Origin: Cyclobacterium roseum
GTDB lineage: Bacteria; Bacteroidota; Bacteroidia; Cytophagales; Cyclobacteriaceae
DNA: 64,000 bases
Assembly: GCF_010119225.1 (NCBI RefSeq)
Contig: NZ_WNKF01000022.1
Location: forward strand, 1 to 64,000
Direction: 5' to 3'
In this document: positions 24,354-34,995 of the stretch, one piece after another
Layout: each line of letters opens with the position of its first letter
Numbering within the stretch: position 1 is the stretch's first letter
The notes under the pieces: generated by a model
Database searches by the model: none
Seen by the model: the letters and a program-made list of their open reading frames with translations, nothing else
What the model was told of the DNA's origin: nothing
Translations under genes and position numbers: made by a program

Positions 24354-25913
24354 TTAAATGCCTAGTAATAATCGGGAAGGATCCTCCAGCAGTTCTTTCA
24401 CACGCACCAGAAAACTTACCGATTCCCGCCCATCAATAATTCGGTGATCGTAAGAAAGGGCCAGGTACATCATGGGAAGGATCTTAACTTCACCATTCAC
24501 GGCCATTGGTCTTTCTACAATATTGTGCATGCCTAAAATGGCGGCTTGCGGGGCGTTGATGATTGGCGTGGACATCATGGACCCAAAGATACCGCCGTTG
24601 GTTAACGTAAAGGTTCCCCCGGTCATTTCATCGATGGTCAGTTTGCCTTCTCTTGCCTTAATTGCCAGCCGCACCACTTCTTTTTCGATTTCTGCAAATG
24701 AAAGCTGTTCCGCATTCCGGATCACCGGGACTACCAAACCTTTGGGTGACGAAACGGCAATGGAAATGTCACAGAAATGATGGTAAATAATTTCATTGCC
24801 GTCTATTTGAGCATTGACCGCAGGCCATTCCTCCAAAGCGATGCATACCGCTTTGGTAAAGAATGACATAAAACCCAGGTTTACCTCATACCGCTCTTTA
24901 AATTTGTCTTTGTATTGCTTCCGTAGATCCATGATGGGCTTCATGTTTACCTCGTTAAAGGTGGTCAACATGGCCGTTTCATTTTTTACAGAAACGAGGC
25001 GCCGGGAGATGGTTTTTCTCAGCGAGCTCATTTTCTCTCTCCGACTATCACGCGCTCCGGCTTTCTTCCCTTCGTTGGGTTGCGCTTCCGCTTTGCTTTT
25101 TTCAGGTGTGGCGGCTTTATCAGAGGCTGGCTTGGCTTTCGGTTGCTCGGCTTTGAGGGCATCCTCCTTGGTGATACGGCCGTCTTTGCCCGTGCCATTT
25201 ACGGATTTGGGGTCAATGTCTTTTTCAGCCAGGATTTTAGATGCCGCCGGTGAAGCATGGCCAGCGGCATACGTTTCTTCCTTCTTACCATCAGCCTGGA
25301 TTGACTGCTGACTGCTTTTTTCCTGTGTTTTTTCCTCCTGTTCCTCCGGAACCCCGTCGGTTACTTCAATTTTACATATCAGCCCGCCTATTTCCAGGGT
25401 ATCTCCCTCCTTTGCTACTTGCCTCAATATTCCGGTCGCTTCGGCTGGGAGTTCAAAGGTCGCTTTATCCGAATCTACTTCGGCAATGATATCGTCCAGG
25501 GATACATGATCGCCATCCTCTTTGAGCCAGGTGGCCAGGGTCACCTCGGTGATGGATTCACCCACAGTAGGGACATGCATTTCTTTTACTTCCCCGGATT
25601 TTTTCGAGCTGCCTTCATTTTTCCCGGAAGGTTTGGTTTCCTCCTCAGTTGGTTTCTCGCTGGCAGCCGACTCCGATCCTTCCGGATCGATTTCACAAAT
25701 GGCAGCTCCTATTTCGAGGGTGTCCCCTTCCTCAGCTTTTGTGTGCAGTATTCCCGCCGCTTCAGCGGTCAACTCAAAAGTAGCTTTATCAGATTCGAGT
25801 TCACATAGAACCTCATCCATTTCTACAAATTCGCCATCATTCTTAAACCACTGTCCTACAGTAACCTCGGTGATGGATTCGCCCACGGCAGGCACTTTGA
25901 TTGTTATACTCAT
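24354..25913 (-). CDS. odhB: Dihydrolipoyl succinyltransferase (E2) with two lipoyl domains
   Basis: The 519-residue E2 transfers succinyl groups to CoA in the TCA cycle. It has two lipoyl domains (lysines K43 and K150, each in ESDKATFEL or DSDKATFEL), an Ala/Pro/Glu/Lys linker, a peripheral subunit-binding domain (about 218-252, [15 protein letters not shown]), and the catalytic domain with H490 and D494 in SYDHRIIDG. One lipoyl domain is the classic E. coli SucB state; two are seen in many Bacteroidota. It lies between odhA and lpd in one minus-strand operon. Confidence 0.95.
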   Translation of the reverse strand: MSITIKVPAVGESITEVTVGQWFKNDGEFVEMDEVLCELESDKATFELTAEAAGILHTKAEEGDTLEIGAAICEIDPEGSESAASEKPTEEETKPSGKNEGSSKKSGEVKEMHVPTVGESITEVTLATWLKEDGDHVSLDDIIAEVDSDKATFELPAEATGILRQVAKEGDTLEIGGLICKIEVTDGVPEEQEEKTQEKSSQQSIQADGKKEETYAAGHASPAASKILAEKDIDPKSVNGTGKDGRITKEDALKAEQPKAKPASDKAATPEKSKAEAQPNEGKKAGARDSRREKMSSLRKTISRRLVSVKNETAMLTTFNEVNMKPIMDLRKQYKDKFKERYEVNLGFMSFFTKAVCIALEEWPAVNAQIDGNEIIYHHFCDISIAVSSPKGLVVPVIRNAEQLSFAEIEKEVVRLAIKAREGKLTIDEMTGGTFTLTNGGIFGSMMSTPIINAPQAAILGMHNIVERPMAVNGEVKILPMMYLALSYDHRIIDGRESVSFLVRVKELLEDPSRLLLGI

Positions 25914-26001
25914 CGGTTATTTGATTTTTACCGGATCATGCATAAAGTTCCGGTTAGCATTTATCTCGATTTATGTTATAAACTGAAAATGAAAAGGGAA
26001 A

Positions 26002-28794
26002 TTAAGAATTAATTTTTAAAGCTTTTTCCAAAATTTGCTTTTGTTCTTCCAGATGGACTTTATGATAGCCGGTAGCAGGCGAAGCACTTGGCTTTCGGGC
26101 AATGACATCCATGTTCAGATCTTTAAATAGATTCCTGACAATAAAGGCCCAGTAGCCCATGTTTTCCGGCTCCTCCTGAACCCAAACGGTTTCGGTTTTC
26201 TTCCCGTATTTTTTAATGGCATCCAATAGCTGGTTTTTAGGAAGGGGGTGAATTTGCTCCAGGCGGATGATAGCCACATCTTCGACCTTTTCCTTTTCCC
26301 TCATCTCGATCAGGTCGTAATAGATCTTTCCCGAACAAAGGACGATGCGTTTTACTTTTTTTACATCCACCTGATCGTCTAACAGTACTTCCCGAAACCC
26401 ACCCTTGGTGAATTCTGCAATTGGGGACATTACTTTAGGGTGTCGAAGCAGGGATTTGGGCGACATGACGATGCAGGGCTTTCTGAAATTCCAGGCCAGT
26501 TGTCGTCGCAACAAATGGAAGAAGTTGGAAGGTTCCGTGATATTGGCAACGATTACGTTGTACTCCGCTGCCAACTGAAGAAAACGTTCCGGTCGGGCAT
26601 TGGAATGTTCCGGACCCTGCCCTTCATACCCATGGGGTAAAAGCATGACCAGACCATTCATTTTTTGCCACTTGGATTCGCCTGAAGTGATGAATTGGTC
26701 GATCATGGTTTGGGCACCGTTGGCAAAGTCGCCAAACTGGGCTTCCCAGACCGTCAATGCATTCGGGTTTGCCATGGCATACCCATATTCAAAGCCCAGA
26801 ACAGCGTATTCTGACAAGAGGGAATTGTAGATGTAAAATTTCCCTTTACTCTCTTTAAGTTCCTTCAGGGAATTATGCGGCTTGTTGGTGTTGGCGTCAT
26901 GAACCACCGCATGCCGATGGGAAAAGGTGCCCCGCTGGCAATCCTGACCGGTAATCCGAACGGTTTTGCCATCCAAAAGCAGGGATCCATAGGCCAGTAA
27001 TTCCGCAGCCGCCCAATTCAGGGTTTTGGTTTGGAAAAACATCTCCTTTCGTTGCTTGAGCTGGGCTTCAATCTGCTTGATGGGTTTAAAGCCTTTTGGC
27101 AGATAGGTAAGTGCTTCGGCGACTTTTTCTATATCCTCCAGGGGAATGGCCGTTTCCGGGGATTTCTCAAAATCTTCCGGTTTGGCCCTGCGCAAAGCTT
27201 CCCATGCTTTCTCGAAAGGAGAGGAGGTATAAGGTAGGGGTTTTTCTTTGACCATATTTAATCGATCCTGAAGCAGTTGCCGAAACTCTTTATCCATTTG
27301 TTTGGCCAGCTTCGCATCTACCTGCCCCCTTTCCAGCAAGGTTTTATTATAAATCTCTCTTGGGTTGGGGTGCTTGGAAATCAGATTGTATAATTCCGGC
27401 TGCGTAAATTTGGGTTCATCCGATTCGTTGTGACCGTGCCTTCGGTAGCAGACCATGTCTATAAAAATGTCCTGGTTGAATTTCTGGCGGAATTCGACGG
27501 CAAGTTTGGCAGCATAGACCACCGCCTCCGGATCATCTCCATTCACATGGATAACCGGGGCATCAATGATCTTGGCTACATCCGTACAATAGATCGAACT
27601 TCTGGCATCGTCAAAGTCCGTCGTAAACCCTACCTGGTTATTGATGACGAAATGGATAGTACCCCCGGTGTAGTAGCCTTTTAGATTCGCCATTTGGGTA
27701 ACTTCATACACGATTCCCTGTCCGGCTACGGCGGAATCGCCATGTATCAGGATCGGGATCATTTTGTCTTCGTCACCCTGGTAATGATCGTCTATTTTAG
27801 CACGTACAAAGCCTTCTACCACCGGGTTGACCGCTTCCAGGTGGGAAGGGTTGGGTGCCAGTTTCAGGATCATCAGCTTTTCGTTTTTGGCAGGTACCTC
27901 CGAAGAAAAGCCCATATGGTACTTCACATCCCCATCCCCCATGGTCAGGTCCGGTTTTGCCGTTCCTTCAAATTCAGAGAAGATTTGCTCATAGGTTTTT
28001 CCCATGATGTTGGCCAATACATTCAGACGACCCCGGTGGGCCATTCCGATCATCACCTCATCCACTCCCAGGTCAGCCGCTTTATTGATAAGGGCATCTA
28101 AAAAAGGGATGGTACTCTCTCCACCTTCCAATGAAAATCGCTTTTGCCCCAAATACTTGGTATGGAGAAAATTTTCAAAGACAACGGCCTCGTTCAGCTT
28201 GGATAAAATTCTTTTTTTATCCTCCAGCGGCGGATTGAATTCCAGAGCTTCCTTTTCTACCTTGATCCGAAACCAATCGAGCATTTCGGGATCGCGTATG
28301 TAGAGGTATTCAAATCCCATGGATCCTTCATAGATGATTTTTAGGGACTCAATGATTTTGGATAACTTGGCATCACCTATACCAATCTCGTTCCCGGCCT
28401 GGAATACGGTGTCCAGATCATTTTTATCTAATCCAAAATCATCCAGGTCCAAAAGAGCCTTCCGGTCTCGCCTTTCCCTTACCGGATTGGTTTTGGAGCG
28501 CAAATGTGCCCGGGAGCGGTAGGCATGGATCAGCGCTCTGACTTTTATTTCCTTTGGCAATCGCTCCATGTCCATGATGGTGCCTTTGGTAGCCAGGTTG
28601 CCATTGACGGCAGTACTGCTCCCCGCTTCGGCACCTCCATTTTCATCTTCCCCATATTTGTTTATTGCAAATTCAAACCCATCGAAGAAAGCCTTCCAGC
28701 TGCTATCAATGGATTCTGGGTCCGTCCGGTAATCCTCATACAGCTCATCGATGTAGGCTACATGGGCATTGGAGATATAAGAATATTTATCCAT
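26002..28794 (-). CDS. odhA: 2-oxoglutarate dehydrogenase E1
   Basis: The 930-residue thiamine-diphosphate enzyme decarboxylates 2-oxoglutarate. The N-terminus (YSYISNAHVAYIDELYEDY) is the E2-binding segment of the family. The thiamine region shows GMAHRGRLNVLANIMGK, HGDSAVAGQGIVYE and FINNQ-type VINNQVGFTTD; the C-terminal half has the transketolase domain with QDCQRGTFSHRHAV and LLPHGYEGQGPEHSNARPERFLQ. It heads the odhA-odhB-lpd operon. A -7-type box and a 16-bp palindrome lie just upstream. Confidence 0.97.
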   Translation of the reverse strand: MDKYSYISNAHVAYIDELYEDYRTDPESIDSSWKAFFDGFEFAINKYGEDENGGAEAGSSTAVNGNLATKGTIMDMERLPKEIKVRALIHAYRSRAHLRSKTNPVRERRDRKALLDLDDFGLDKNDLDTVFQAGNEIGIGDAKLSKIIESLKIIYEGSMGFEYLYIRDPEMLDWFRIKVEKEALEFNPPLEDKKRILSKLNEAVVFENFLHTKYLGQKRFSLEGGESTIPFLDALINKAADLGVDEVMIGMAHRGRLNVLANIMGKTYEQIFSEFEGTAKPDLTMGDGDVKYHMGFSSEVPAKNEKLMILKLAPNPSHLEAVNPVVEGFVRAKIDDHYQGDEDKMIPILIHGDSAVAGQGIVYEVTQMANLKGYYTGGTIHFVINNQVGFTTDFDDARSSIYCTDVAKIIDAPVIHVNGDDPEAVVYAAKLAVEFRQKFNQDIFIDMVCYRRHGHNESDEPKFTQPELYNLISKHPNPREIYNKTLLERGQVDAKLAKQMDKEFRQLLQDRLNMVKEKPLPYTSSPFEKAWEALRRAKPEDFEKSPETAIPLEDIEKVAEALTYLPKGFKPIKQIEAQLKQRKEMFFQTKTLNWAAAELLAYGSLLLDGKTVRITGQDCQRGTFSHRHAVVHDANTNKPHNSLKELKESKGKFYIYNSLLSEYAVLGFEYGYAMANPNALTVWEAQFGDFANGAQTMIDQFITSGESKWQKMNGLVMLLPHGYEGQGPEHSNARPERFLQLAAEYNVIVANITEPSNFFHLLRRQLAWNFRKPCIVMSPKSLLRHPKVMSPIAEFTKGGFREVLLDDQVDVKKVKRIVLCSGKIYYDLIEMREKEKVEDVAIIRLEQIHPLPKNQLLDAIKKYGKKTETVWVQEEPENMGYWAFIVRNLFKDLNMDVIARKPSASPATGYHKVHLEEQKQILEKALKINS

Positions 28795-29097
28795 AGTTTG
28801 AAATGTTCAGAAATCAAAATTAAGTCTTTATGTTATTTAATAAAAACCGCATATGCGGTTATACAAATAGAACTGATTATCAGCATTTTTGTTTTTTAAC
28901 ATCCATATAATAGTTTGTATTTATAAATATGGTAGTATATCCTTTTTTTCTTATCTCTTTCGTAAAAGTTGATTCTGAATTCCCTGATATCAGGACAGGG
29001 GTTGAGTCAAAAAAAGATGAGATTTTGATAAATAGGCTGATTTCCGAGTAATAAACCGGAAGGGGCTTGTGGGTCGGAAAATGAACGCCGGGCATCC
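28795..29097. promoter_or_regulatory. odhA upstream region with 16-bp palindrome and -7 box
   Basis: On the minus strand TAATTTTG (complement of 28815-28822) matches the -7 consensus about 20 bases before the odhA ATG. A perfect palindrome AACCGCATATGCGGTT at 28845-28860 lies just upstream, in place for a dimeric regulator. The rest of the 303-bp gap shows no gene I trust. Confidence 0.45.
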
Positions 29098-29913
29098 TTA
29101 TCCGAAATAGGAAAAATCCAAAGGGTTTGGATATTCAAACTGAAAACCGGTTTGCTGCCATTTTTCGCTGGATATTTCTTTCCATTTTTGCGCGGGAGGA
29201 CTTTCATAACTGGCAGGAGGTGGAAAGCCTAGTTCAGCGGCATTTTTTTCGAAAAGGACTTTTTTAGCCGGGTGTTCGGGGCTCACGATGTTAAATGTTT
29301 CGTTCCAAAGGTGTTGATCGATTAGCCAATAAATAGCCTGGACTGCATCTTTCCGGTGAATGTAATTGACCGGAGGATGCCCGGGGACCTGTTCTTTTCC
29401 TGAAAAATACCTTCCCGGGATCCGGTCATCGCCCAATAGCCCTCCAAAACGAAGAACCGAAAGGTCATAGGTTTTTTCTTCCCACAAAAGCTGCTCTGCA
29501 TGCCATAAAGCCGGATTCCCGGTAGTCTCCGCAGTGAGTTCATCGGTTTCCCGGGCGATTTGATTCTGGCTGGGGTAAACGGAAGTAGCACTCACATAGA
29601 CCACCTTTCCAATGCCCAGCTCTCTGATTACTTGCCTCAGGTACTTGATTTGCTGGGGGTGAAAATCATCTGACTTGGTGCGGCGGGATGGCGGGATATT
29701 GATAAATAAAAGGTCTGTCTCAAAAAGCTGAGAGGGGAAAGTAGCGGCAAGACCGGGACTGAGCAGCAGTTGATCCGCCTGAATTCCCTGCCGAACCAGA
29801 TGCGCTTTTTTTTCCTGGCTGCGGGTACTACCCTTTACTGAAAACCCCTTCTGTTGAAGGAATTCGGCCAGCGGGAGGCCCAGCCAGCCTAGTCCAATTA
29901 TACTTATTGTCAT
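29098..29913 (-). CDS. NAD(P)-dependent epimerase-like protein (YeeZ type)
   Basis: The 271-residue protein begins MTISIIGLGWLGLPLAEFL, a glycine-rich Rossmann dinucleotide site. It continues with an atypical short-chain dehydrogenase/epimerase fold (VYVSATSVYPSQNQ, LRFGGLLGDDRIPGRYF, NYIHRKDAVQAIYWLI). The YxxxK catalytic pair is not obvious, as in the YeeZ-like atypical SDR group. A sugar-nucleotide or unknown NAD(P)-linked role is likely; the substrate is not identifiable. It is a single minus-strand gene. Confidence 0.82.
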   Translation of the reverse strand: MTISIIGLGWLGLPLAEFLQQKGFSVKGSTRSQEKKAHLVRQGIQADQLLLSPGLAATFPSQLFETDLLFINIPPSRRTKSDDFHPQQIKYLRQVIRELGIGKVVYVSATSVYPSQNQIARETDELTAETTGNPALWHAEQLLWEEKTYDLSVLRFGGLLGDDRIPGRYFSGKEQVPGHPPVNYIHRKDAVQAIYWLIDQHLWNETFNIVSPEHPAKKVLFEKNAAELGFPPPASYESPPAQKWKEISSEKWQQTGFQFEYPNPLDFSYFG

Positions 29914-30051
29914 TATTTTTGGTTTTCGGAGAAAAACAATTTCTTTCCGAAATTGAAATCAGTGCGTCAACCTTTTTTTTGCCGATCAAAGCACCTTCAA
30001 AATAAATGAATATACCTGGCCCTCTCAGGATCGCCGAAAAGGCTGCTTATA

Positions 30052-30678
30052 TCAGTGTTTTTTCGGAGCGGTACCAAATACATAATCCCAAAGCGGCGTA
30101 CTGACTCCAAAGGCTACATCCGGGTCTTTGTAATGGTGAATCGCATGATTGACCCATAAAATTTTGAGGAAATTCTTTGGCGGTTGGTAAGCATGGACGG
30201 TGAAATGCACCCCCAGGTACAAGGCATAACCGACCAGGAATCCGGGGAGAAAATAGAAGACCATGTCACCCATGATAAACTCAAAAAGGAAATAGAGTAT
30301 TACCGTATAAAGCCCCGATATAACCGGAGGCATGGCCAATCGGTCCTTGTCTTTGGGGTAATCGTGGTGCACTCCGTGGACGGAATATTGTAATTTATCC
30401 TTCCAGCGGGTATCGGGAACCATATGATAGACATACCGGTGCAATAGGTATTCCACGAATGTAAAAAACACAAATCCGCTTAATAATAAACCCGCTCCTT
30501 TCCAGAAGGAAATACTGGCTGTAAAAATTCCAAAATATAACGAAAAAAGGCCTACACCTAGAAAAATGGCGATAGGTATGCTGATATGGGTCCTGCTTAG
30601 TTTTTCCAATGCGGGATTGGTAAACATTTTGGCGGAACCGCTATTATCTGGCCGGTCCAATCTTCCAATTTTTTTCAT
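30052..30678 (-). CDS. Fatty acid / sterol hydroxylase family membrane protein
   Basis: The 208-residue integral membrane protein has about four hydrophobic helices and the histidine-box pattern of di-iron membrane hydroxylases: HRYVYH, HGVHHDYPKD, HFTVHAYQPP and NHAIHHYKDPDVAFGV. Bacteroidota members hydroxylate fatty acids, for example in sphingolipid or lipid A acyl chains. It could act at the inner membrane on such chains, but the substrate is inference. Confidence 0.88.
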   Translation of the reverse strand: MKKIGRLDRPDNSGSAKMFTNPALEKLSRTHISIPIAIFLGVGLFSLYFGIFTASISFWKGAGLLLSGFVFFTFVEYLLHRYVYHMVPDTRWKDKLQYSVHGVHHDYPKDKDRLAMPPVISGLYTVILYFLFEFIMGDMVFYFLPGFLVGYALYLGVHFTVHAYQPPKNFLKILWVNHAIHHYKDPDVAFGVSTPLWDYVFGTAPKKH

Positions 30679-30820
30679 TCTTTATGTAACGTTTGGTCAA
30701 TGTGCGTTCTTTTAATACCTAATGTAGGCATTAAAACCATCATTTGGTATTATTTGTCAATTTAACGTATTGAGGGCCGTAACTGGTTTCAAAAATAGCA
30801 AAAAACATACCTGATTTCAC

Positions 30821-31963
30821 TCATTGATTTTCGGCAAGCAGGGTATTTTCGATGGTTTTCGTGTAAAAGGCCTCGTATAAGGGTAAAACGGCCGTCACGT
30901 CGAATTTCTTGGCTCTGGCGAGGGCATTTTTTTTAAAAACAGGCAGGTTTTTTTCATCCAGGATAATCAGTGCCTTTTCGGTCATCTCTTCGATATTTCC
31001 TACTTCGCATAAAAATCCCGTTTCAGCATTGATGTTTAATTCGGGTATTCCGCCTACATTGCTAGTCAACAAAGGGACTTCACAGGCCATGGCTTCCAAG
31101 GCGGCCAATCCGAAGCTTTCTTTTTCGGAAGGCATGATAAATAGATCCGCTACGGACAGCACTTCCTCTACCGCCTCCAGTTTGCCTAGAAACCGGATGT
31201 CCTCGCAGGTCCCCAGTTGTCGGCAAAGCCTTTCCATTTTATCCCTTTCCGGACCGTCTCCTACCAGTAATAGTTTGCAGGGGATGACTTTTCGAACTTC
31301 AAAAAAAACCCGAATCACATCATCCACCCGCTTTACCTTGCGGAAATTGGACGTATGAACCATGAGTTTTTCATCATTTGGGCATATGGCGCGCTTAAAA
31401 TGTTCTTTCTTTTGTTTTTTGAAGCGATTTAGATCGATAAAGTTCGGGATAACCTCAATGTGGTTATCCACGTCGAAGTGCAATAAGGTGTCCTTTTTTA
31501 GGTCTTCCGAAACGGCCGTTACGCCATCCGATTCATTGATGCTAAAGGTAACGACGGGCTCATAGCTGGGATCTTTTCCCACCAGGGTAATGTCTGTGCC
31601 GTGTAGCGTGGTCACTACCGGAATGATGATTCCCTGTCGTTTTAATATCTGCTTGGCCATATAGGCCGCTGATGCATGAGGAATGGCATAGTGAACGTGA
31701 AGCAAGTCCAATTGCTCGTATTTAACCACATTTACCATTTTACTAGCCAGTGCCAGTTCGTATGGGGCGTGTTCAAAAAGCGGGTAACTCTTAATATCCA
31801 CCTCGTGGTAAAAGAGATTTTCGCTGAAAAAATCAAGTCTGGTGGGCTGGCTGTAGGTGATAAAATGAATCTGGTGACCCTTAGCGGCTAGCGCTTTGCC
31901 TAACTCAGTTGCGACTACTCCGCTTCCACCGAAGGTGGGGTAACAGACGATCCCGATTTTCAT
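30821..31963 (-). CDS. bshA: N-acetyl-alpha-D-glucosaminyl L-malate synthase
   Basis: The 380-residue GT4 glycosyltransferase catalyses the first bacillithiol step, joining UDP-GlcNAc and L-malate. The N-terminus MKIGIVCYPTFGGSGVVATELGKALAAKGH is the BshA hallmark. It is followed by HFITYSQPTRLD, HVHYAIPHASAAYMA, LHGTDITLVG, and the GT4 nucleotide site ADLFIMPSEKESFGLAALEAMACEVPLL (E-x7-E). It is a single gene here, with no bshB or bshC nearby. Confidence 0.95.
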   Translation of the reverse strand: MKIGIVCYPTFGGSGVVATELGKALAAKGHQIHFITYSQPTRLDFFSENLFYHEVDIKSYPLFEHAPYELALASKMVNVVKYEQLDLLHVHYAIPHASAAYMAKQILKRQGIIIPVVTTLHGTDITLVGKDPSYEPVVTFSINESDGVTAVSEDLKKDTLLHFDVDNHIEVIPNFIDLNRFKKQKKEHFKRAICPNDEKLMVHTSNFRKVKRVDDVIRVFFEVRKVIPCKLLLVGDGPERDKMERLCRQLGTCEDIRFLGKLEAVEEVLSVADLFIMPSEKESFGLAALEAMACEVPLLTSNVGGIPELNINAETGFLCEVGNIEEMTEKALIILDEKNLPVFKKNALARAKKFDVTAVLPLYEAFYTKTIENTLLAENQ

Positions 31964-32025
31964 CCTAAAAGATTTTTGTGAAGGCTATTTTATCCAAGTT
32001 CAACACCAGACCTATATTGTTTTGT

Positions 32026-34995
32026 TCATTTTCCCGCCAAAAGGAACTCACTTTTTATGGAATTATAGATAATATCCTGAATGTCTGAACGAATGTTTTC
32101 ACGTAGTAGTCGATTATTTCCCGCATCAGGGTGTACCCGGTTGGATAAAAACACATAAATCAACTGATTTTCCGGATCGGCCCAGGCGGCCGTTCCGGTA
32201 AAACCCGTATGGCCAAAGGTGCTTAAGGAAGCCAGGTTGCCCGTGGGTCCTTTGTCTTTTTCCGGGTCCGGTTTGTCCCAACCCAATGCACGCCGGCTGC
32301 GGAAGGATTGCTTACTGGTGAATTTTTCTATCGTTTCGGAATTGAGCAGTTCTACCGGACCATATTTTCCGTCCTGAAGCATCATTTGCATTATTTTGGC
32401 CAGATCATTTGCCGTGCCGAAGAGTCCCGCATGACCGGCCACTCCGCCATACAATGCGGCTCCCGGGTCATGAACGTATCCCTGTACCAGGGTTTTTCTG
32501 AAGATGCGATCGTCTTCGGTAGGAGCGATTTCCTTTGGTTTGTATTTCTGTAGGGGTAAATACCCAAAGCGATACATGCCCAATGGATGGTAGAAATGTT
32601 GTTCCAAAAACTCATTCATGGGTTGGTTTACCCGTGTTTCGATCAAGCGGTGTAGCAGGTACATCCCCACGTCTGAATACCGGTAACTGTATTTTCCATT
32701 CCGGGGACGGACATACCGGAGGTTTGAGGCTAGCGTCCATTTCCATACACTGTCCGGAAGGGCATGGTGGGCAAAAACGCCCTTGGCTACCGGAATGGTA
32801 TACGGGGATTTATGTTCACTGCTGTAGTATTCTTCCTTCCATTCCGTTCCTTCCAGGGTATTGGTGAAATGAGGAATGTAGGGCACCAATCCGGCTTCAT
32901 GGGTTAAAATATCCCGGATGCGTAGTGGGGCCTTATTGGTTCCCTTAAGCTCCGGTAGATACGTTTGTAAAGGTTCGTCCAACGAAATGAATCCCCGGTT
33001 TTCTAAGAACATAATGGCCTGTGTGGTAGCCAACACCTTGGTAAGGGAAGCCAGGTCGTACATGGTTTTGTCCGTGACGGGTACGTTTTTTTCGTAATCC
33101 AGGTGCCCATAGAATTTTTCAAAGACCACCGCACCATTTTTAGCGACCAGCACAGTGCCTCCCGGGGTGGCTTTCGATGAAATGGCCTTTTCCATCAGGT
33201 CGTCAATTTTCATCAAAACCCGGCTGTCCATCTGTTGGGCTTCCGGGGTGCTGTATGCCAGCCGGTCCAGATGTGGCGTAGCGATGCCATGCCCCTGACT
33301 CCAGGTTTGCGAGATACTAATGGGGAGCTTTCCGGTCCCTGCCCTTCCTCCAAAAATTACCTGAGGTGCCAGGCTTTCGGTGAAATCGTTCTCCTCGTAG
33401 GCTAAAATGAGATTCTCCTGTCCCTTGAAATTTTCAGCCGCGTAGGCATTGCCGAAAACCACTGTGATGACTTTATGGTCATTCTGCAAACGGTTAATGA
33501 ACTCAATTTCCTCGGTATTTAATCCAAAATTCCGCCGAGGATTATTGCTCATGCCCATCACCCCGACCACGATGGTGCCAAAATCCTTCAGGTTGCGCTC
33601 CATGGCGGCGTAGTTGTCCCGATTACTGTTTGGTCGTAAAGTGAAATGGGTAAATTCCGTATATTTGTCCAGGTAGTTTTTAAAGGTTTCTCCCCTGCCA
33701 CCCAATGTAAGCGAGGCCATATTTTCCATATCCAGGTGCCGTACAGGGATGGCTTGCTCCTGGTTGTTGACCACCGTAATGGAAGCAGCATAAAGCTGTT
33801 CTATCAGTGCTTGCGTACCAAAATTACTGATTCTCTCTACCAGTTTTTGGGTGGATACTTCTTGTTTTTGGTGCAATCCGGCCCAGTATTTTGCATGGAG
33901 TATTTTGCGTATTCGGAGATCTATTTCCTCCCGGGTGATTATACCGGATTCCACTGCATTCAGGATTAGGGCTTTGGATTTGGGCACATCTTCTGCATAA
34001 AGCAGGATATCATTTCCAGCCAGGAGGGCCATTAAGTCTACCTGCCCCGGCTTGTATAGATTGCTGACCCCTTTCATATTCAGAGCATCGGTGAAAATCA
34101 GTCCCTGAAATCCCATTTCTTCCTTTAGTAACCCGGTGACTACCTTTGGTGAGAGCGTGGTAGGCAGGTCCGCCTCACTTCCCAGGCTGGGGATATGCAG
34201 ATGGGCCACCATGATGCTCATAAGTCCCTCATCGATTAGTTCCCGATAGGGATATAAGTCAATGTCCATTATCCGTTCCTTGCTGTTGTAAATTACAGGA
34301 GTGGTATAGTGAGAGTCTGCATTCGTGTCCCCGTGTCCTGGAAAATGTTTCGCATTGGCCATGACGCCATTATCTTGCATCCCTTTCATATAGGCCAGGG
34401 ATTTTCTACTGACCAGGTTCTTTTGTTCTCCAAACGACCGGTAACCAATAACCGGGTTCTCCGGATTCGAGTTGACATCCACTACCGGGGCAAAATTAAT
34501 ATGCATGCCTATTTCCTTAAACTGCCTGGCTATTTCCTTGCCCATTTGGTAGACCAGTCCATCATCGCTGGCTGCGCCCAGGGTCATTTGCTTGGGGAAT
34601 TGCAATACGCTGTCCAGACGCATCCCCATGCCCCATTCCGCATCCATGGCAATAAAGAGGGGTGTTTTAGCCAGTTGCTGATAATGGTTGGTCAGATGCG
34701 CCTGTCTGACAGGACCTCCCTGAAAAAATATCAAGCCTCCCAAATTTTCCTCGCGAATCAGGCGTGAAATTTCTTCCCGATGTGCGGATCCTTTATTAGA
34801 GTAGGCCGCCACCATAAATAGTTGCCCCAGGCGTTCTTCAAAACTCAGGGAATTAAAAGTACTGTCAACCCAATGCTGCTGTTTCGGGCTGTTTTCTCCG
34901 GGGAAAGGATCGGAAGCGGCCTGCAACCCATTACCCGTAAAGGAAGCTAGCAGCAAAAGGAAACAAAAAGGCAATGCATAAACTTTTTGACACAT
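32026..34995 (-). CDS. Fusion of GH3 beta-N-acetylglucosaminidase and class C beta-lactamase-like hydrolase
   Basis: A signal peptide (ending near LQAAS) precedes a GH3 domain (about 40-390) with the NagZ-type motif KHFPGHGDTNADSH, followed by a GH3 C-terminal-like domain and, from about residue 590, a serine beta-lactamase/transpeptidase-like domain. The latter has the nucleophile SxxK in DLASLTKVLATTQA and YSD in YRYSDVGMYLL at the Tyr motif. The 989-residue two-domain design is known in Bacteroidota and suggests coupled processing of muropeptides or cell-wall amino sugars in the periplasm. Confidence 0.92.
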   Translation of the reverse strand: MCQKVYALPFCFLLLLASFTGNGLQAASDPFPGENSPKQQHWVDSTFNSLSFEERLGQLFMVAAYSNKGSAHREEISRLIREENLGGLIFFQGGPVRQAHLTNHYQQLAKTPLFIAMDAEWGMGMRLDSVLQFPKQMTLGAASDDGLVYQMGKEIARQFKEIGMHINFAPVVDVNSNPENPVIGYRSFGEQKNLVSRKSLAYMKGMQDNGVMANAKHFPGHGDTNADSHYTTPVIYNSKERIMDIDLYPYRELIDEGLMSIMVAHLHIPSLGSEADLPTTLSPKVVTGLLKEEMGFQGLIFTDALNMKGVSNLYKPGQVDLMALLAGNDILLYAEDVPKSKALILNAVESGIITREEIDLRIRKILHAKYWAGLHQKQEVSTQKLVERISNFGTQALIEQLYAASITVVNNQEQAIPVRHLDMENMASLTLGGRGETFKNYLDKYTEFTHFTLRPNSNRDNYAAMERNLKDFGTIVVGVMGMSNNPRRNFGLNTEEIEFINRLQNDHKVITVVFGNAYAAENFKGQENLILAYEENDFTESLAPQVIFGGRAGTGKLPISISQTWSQGHGIATPHLDRLAYSTPEAQQMDSRVLMKIDDLMEKAISSKATPGGTVLVAKNGAVVFEKFYGHLDYEKNVPVTDKTMYDLASLTKVLATTQAIMFLENRGFISLDEPLQTYLPELKGTNKAPLRIRDILTHEAGLVPYIPHFTNTLEGTEWKEEYYSSEHKSPYTIPVAKGVFAHHALPDSVWKWTLASNLRYVRPRNGKYSYRYSDVGMYLLHRLIETRVNQPMNEFLEQHFYHPLGMYRFGYLPLQKYKPKEIAPTEDDRIFRKTLVQGYVHDPGAALYGGVAGHAGLFGTANDLAKIMQMMLQDGKYGPVELLNSETIEKFTSKQSFRSRRALGWDKPDPEKDKGPTGNLASLSTFGHTGFTGTAAWADPENQLIYVFLSNRVHPDAGNNRLLRENIRSDIQDIIYNSIKSEFLLAGK

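Noticed and set aside
28880-29095. 71-codon frame upstream of odhA on the minus strand
   Set aside because: No ribosome site, no family, irregular composition; it lies in the intergenic region between two well-supported genes.
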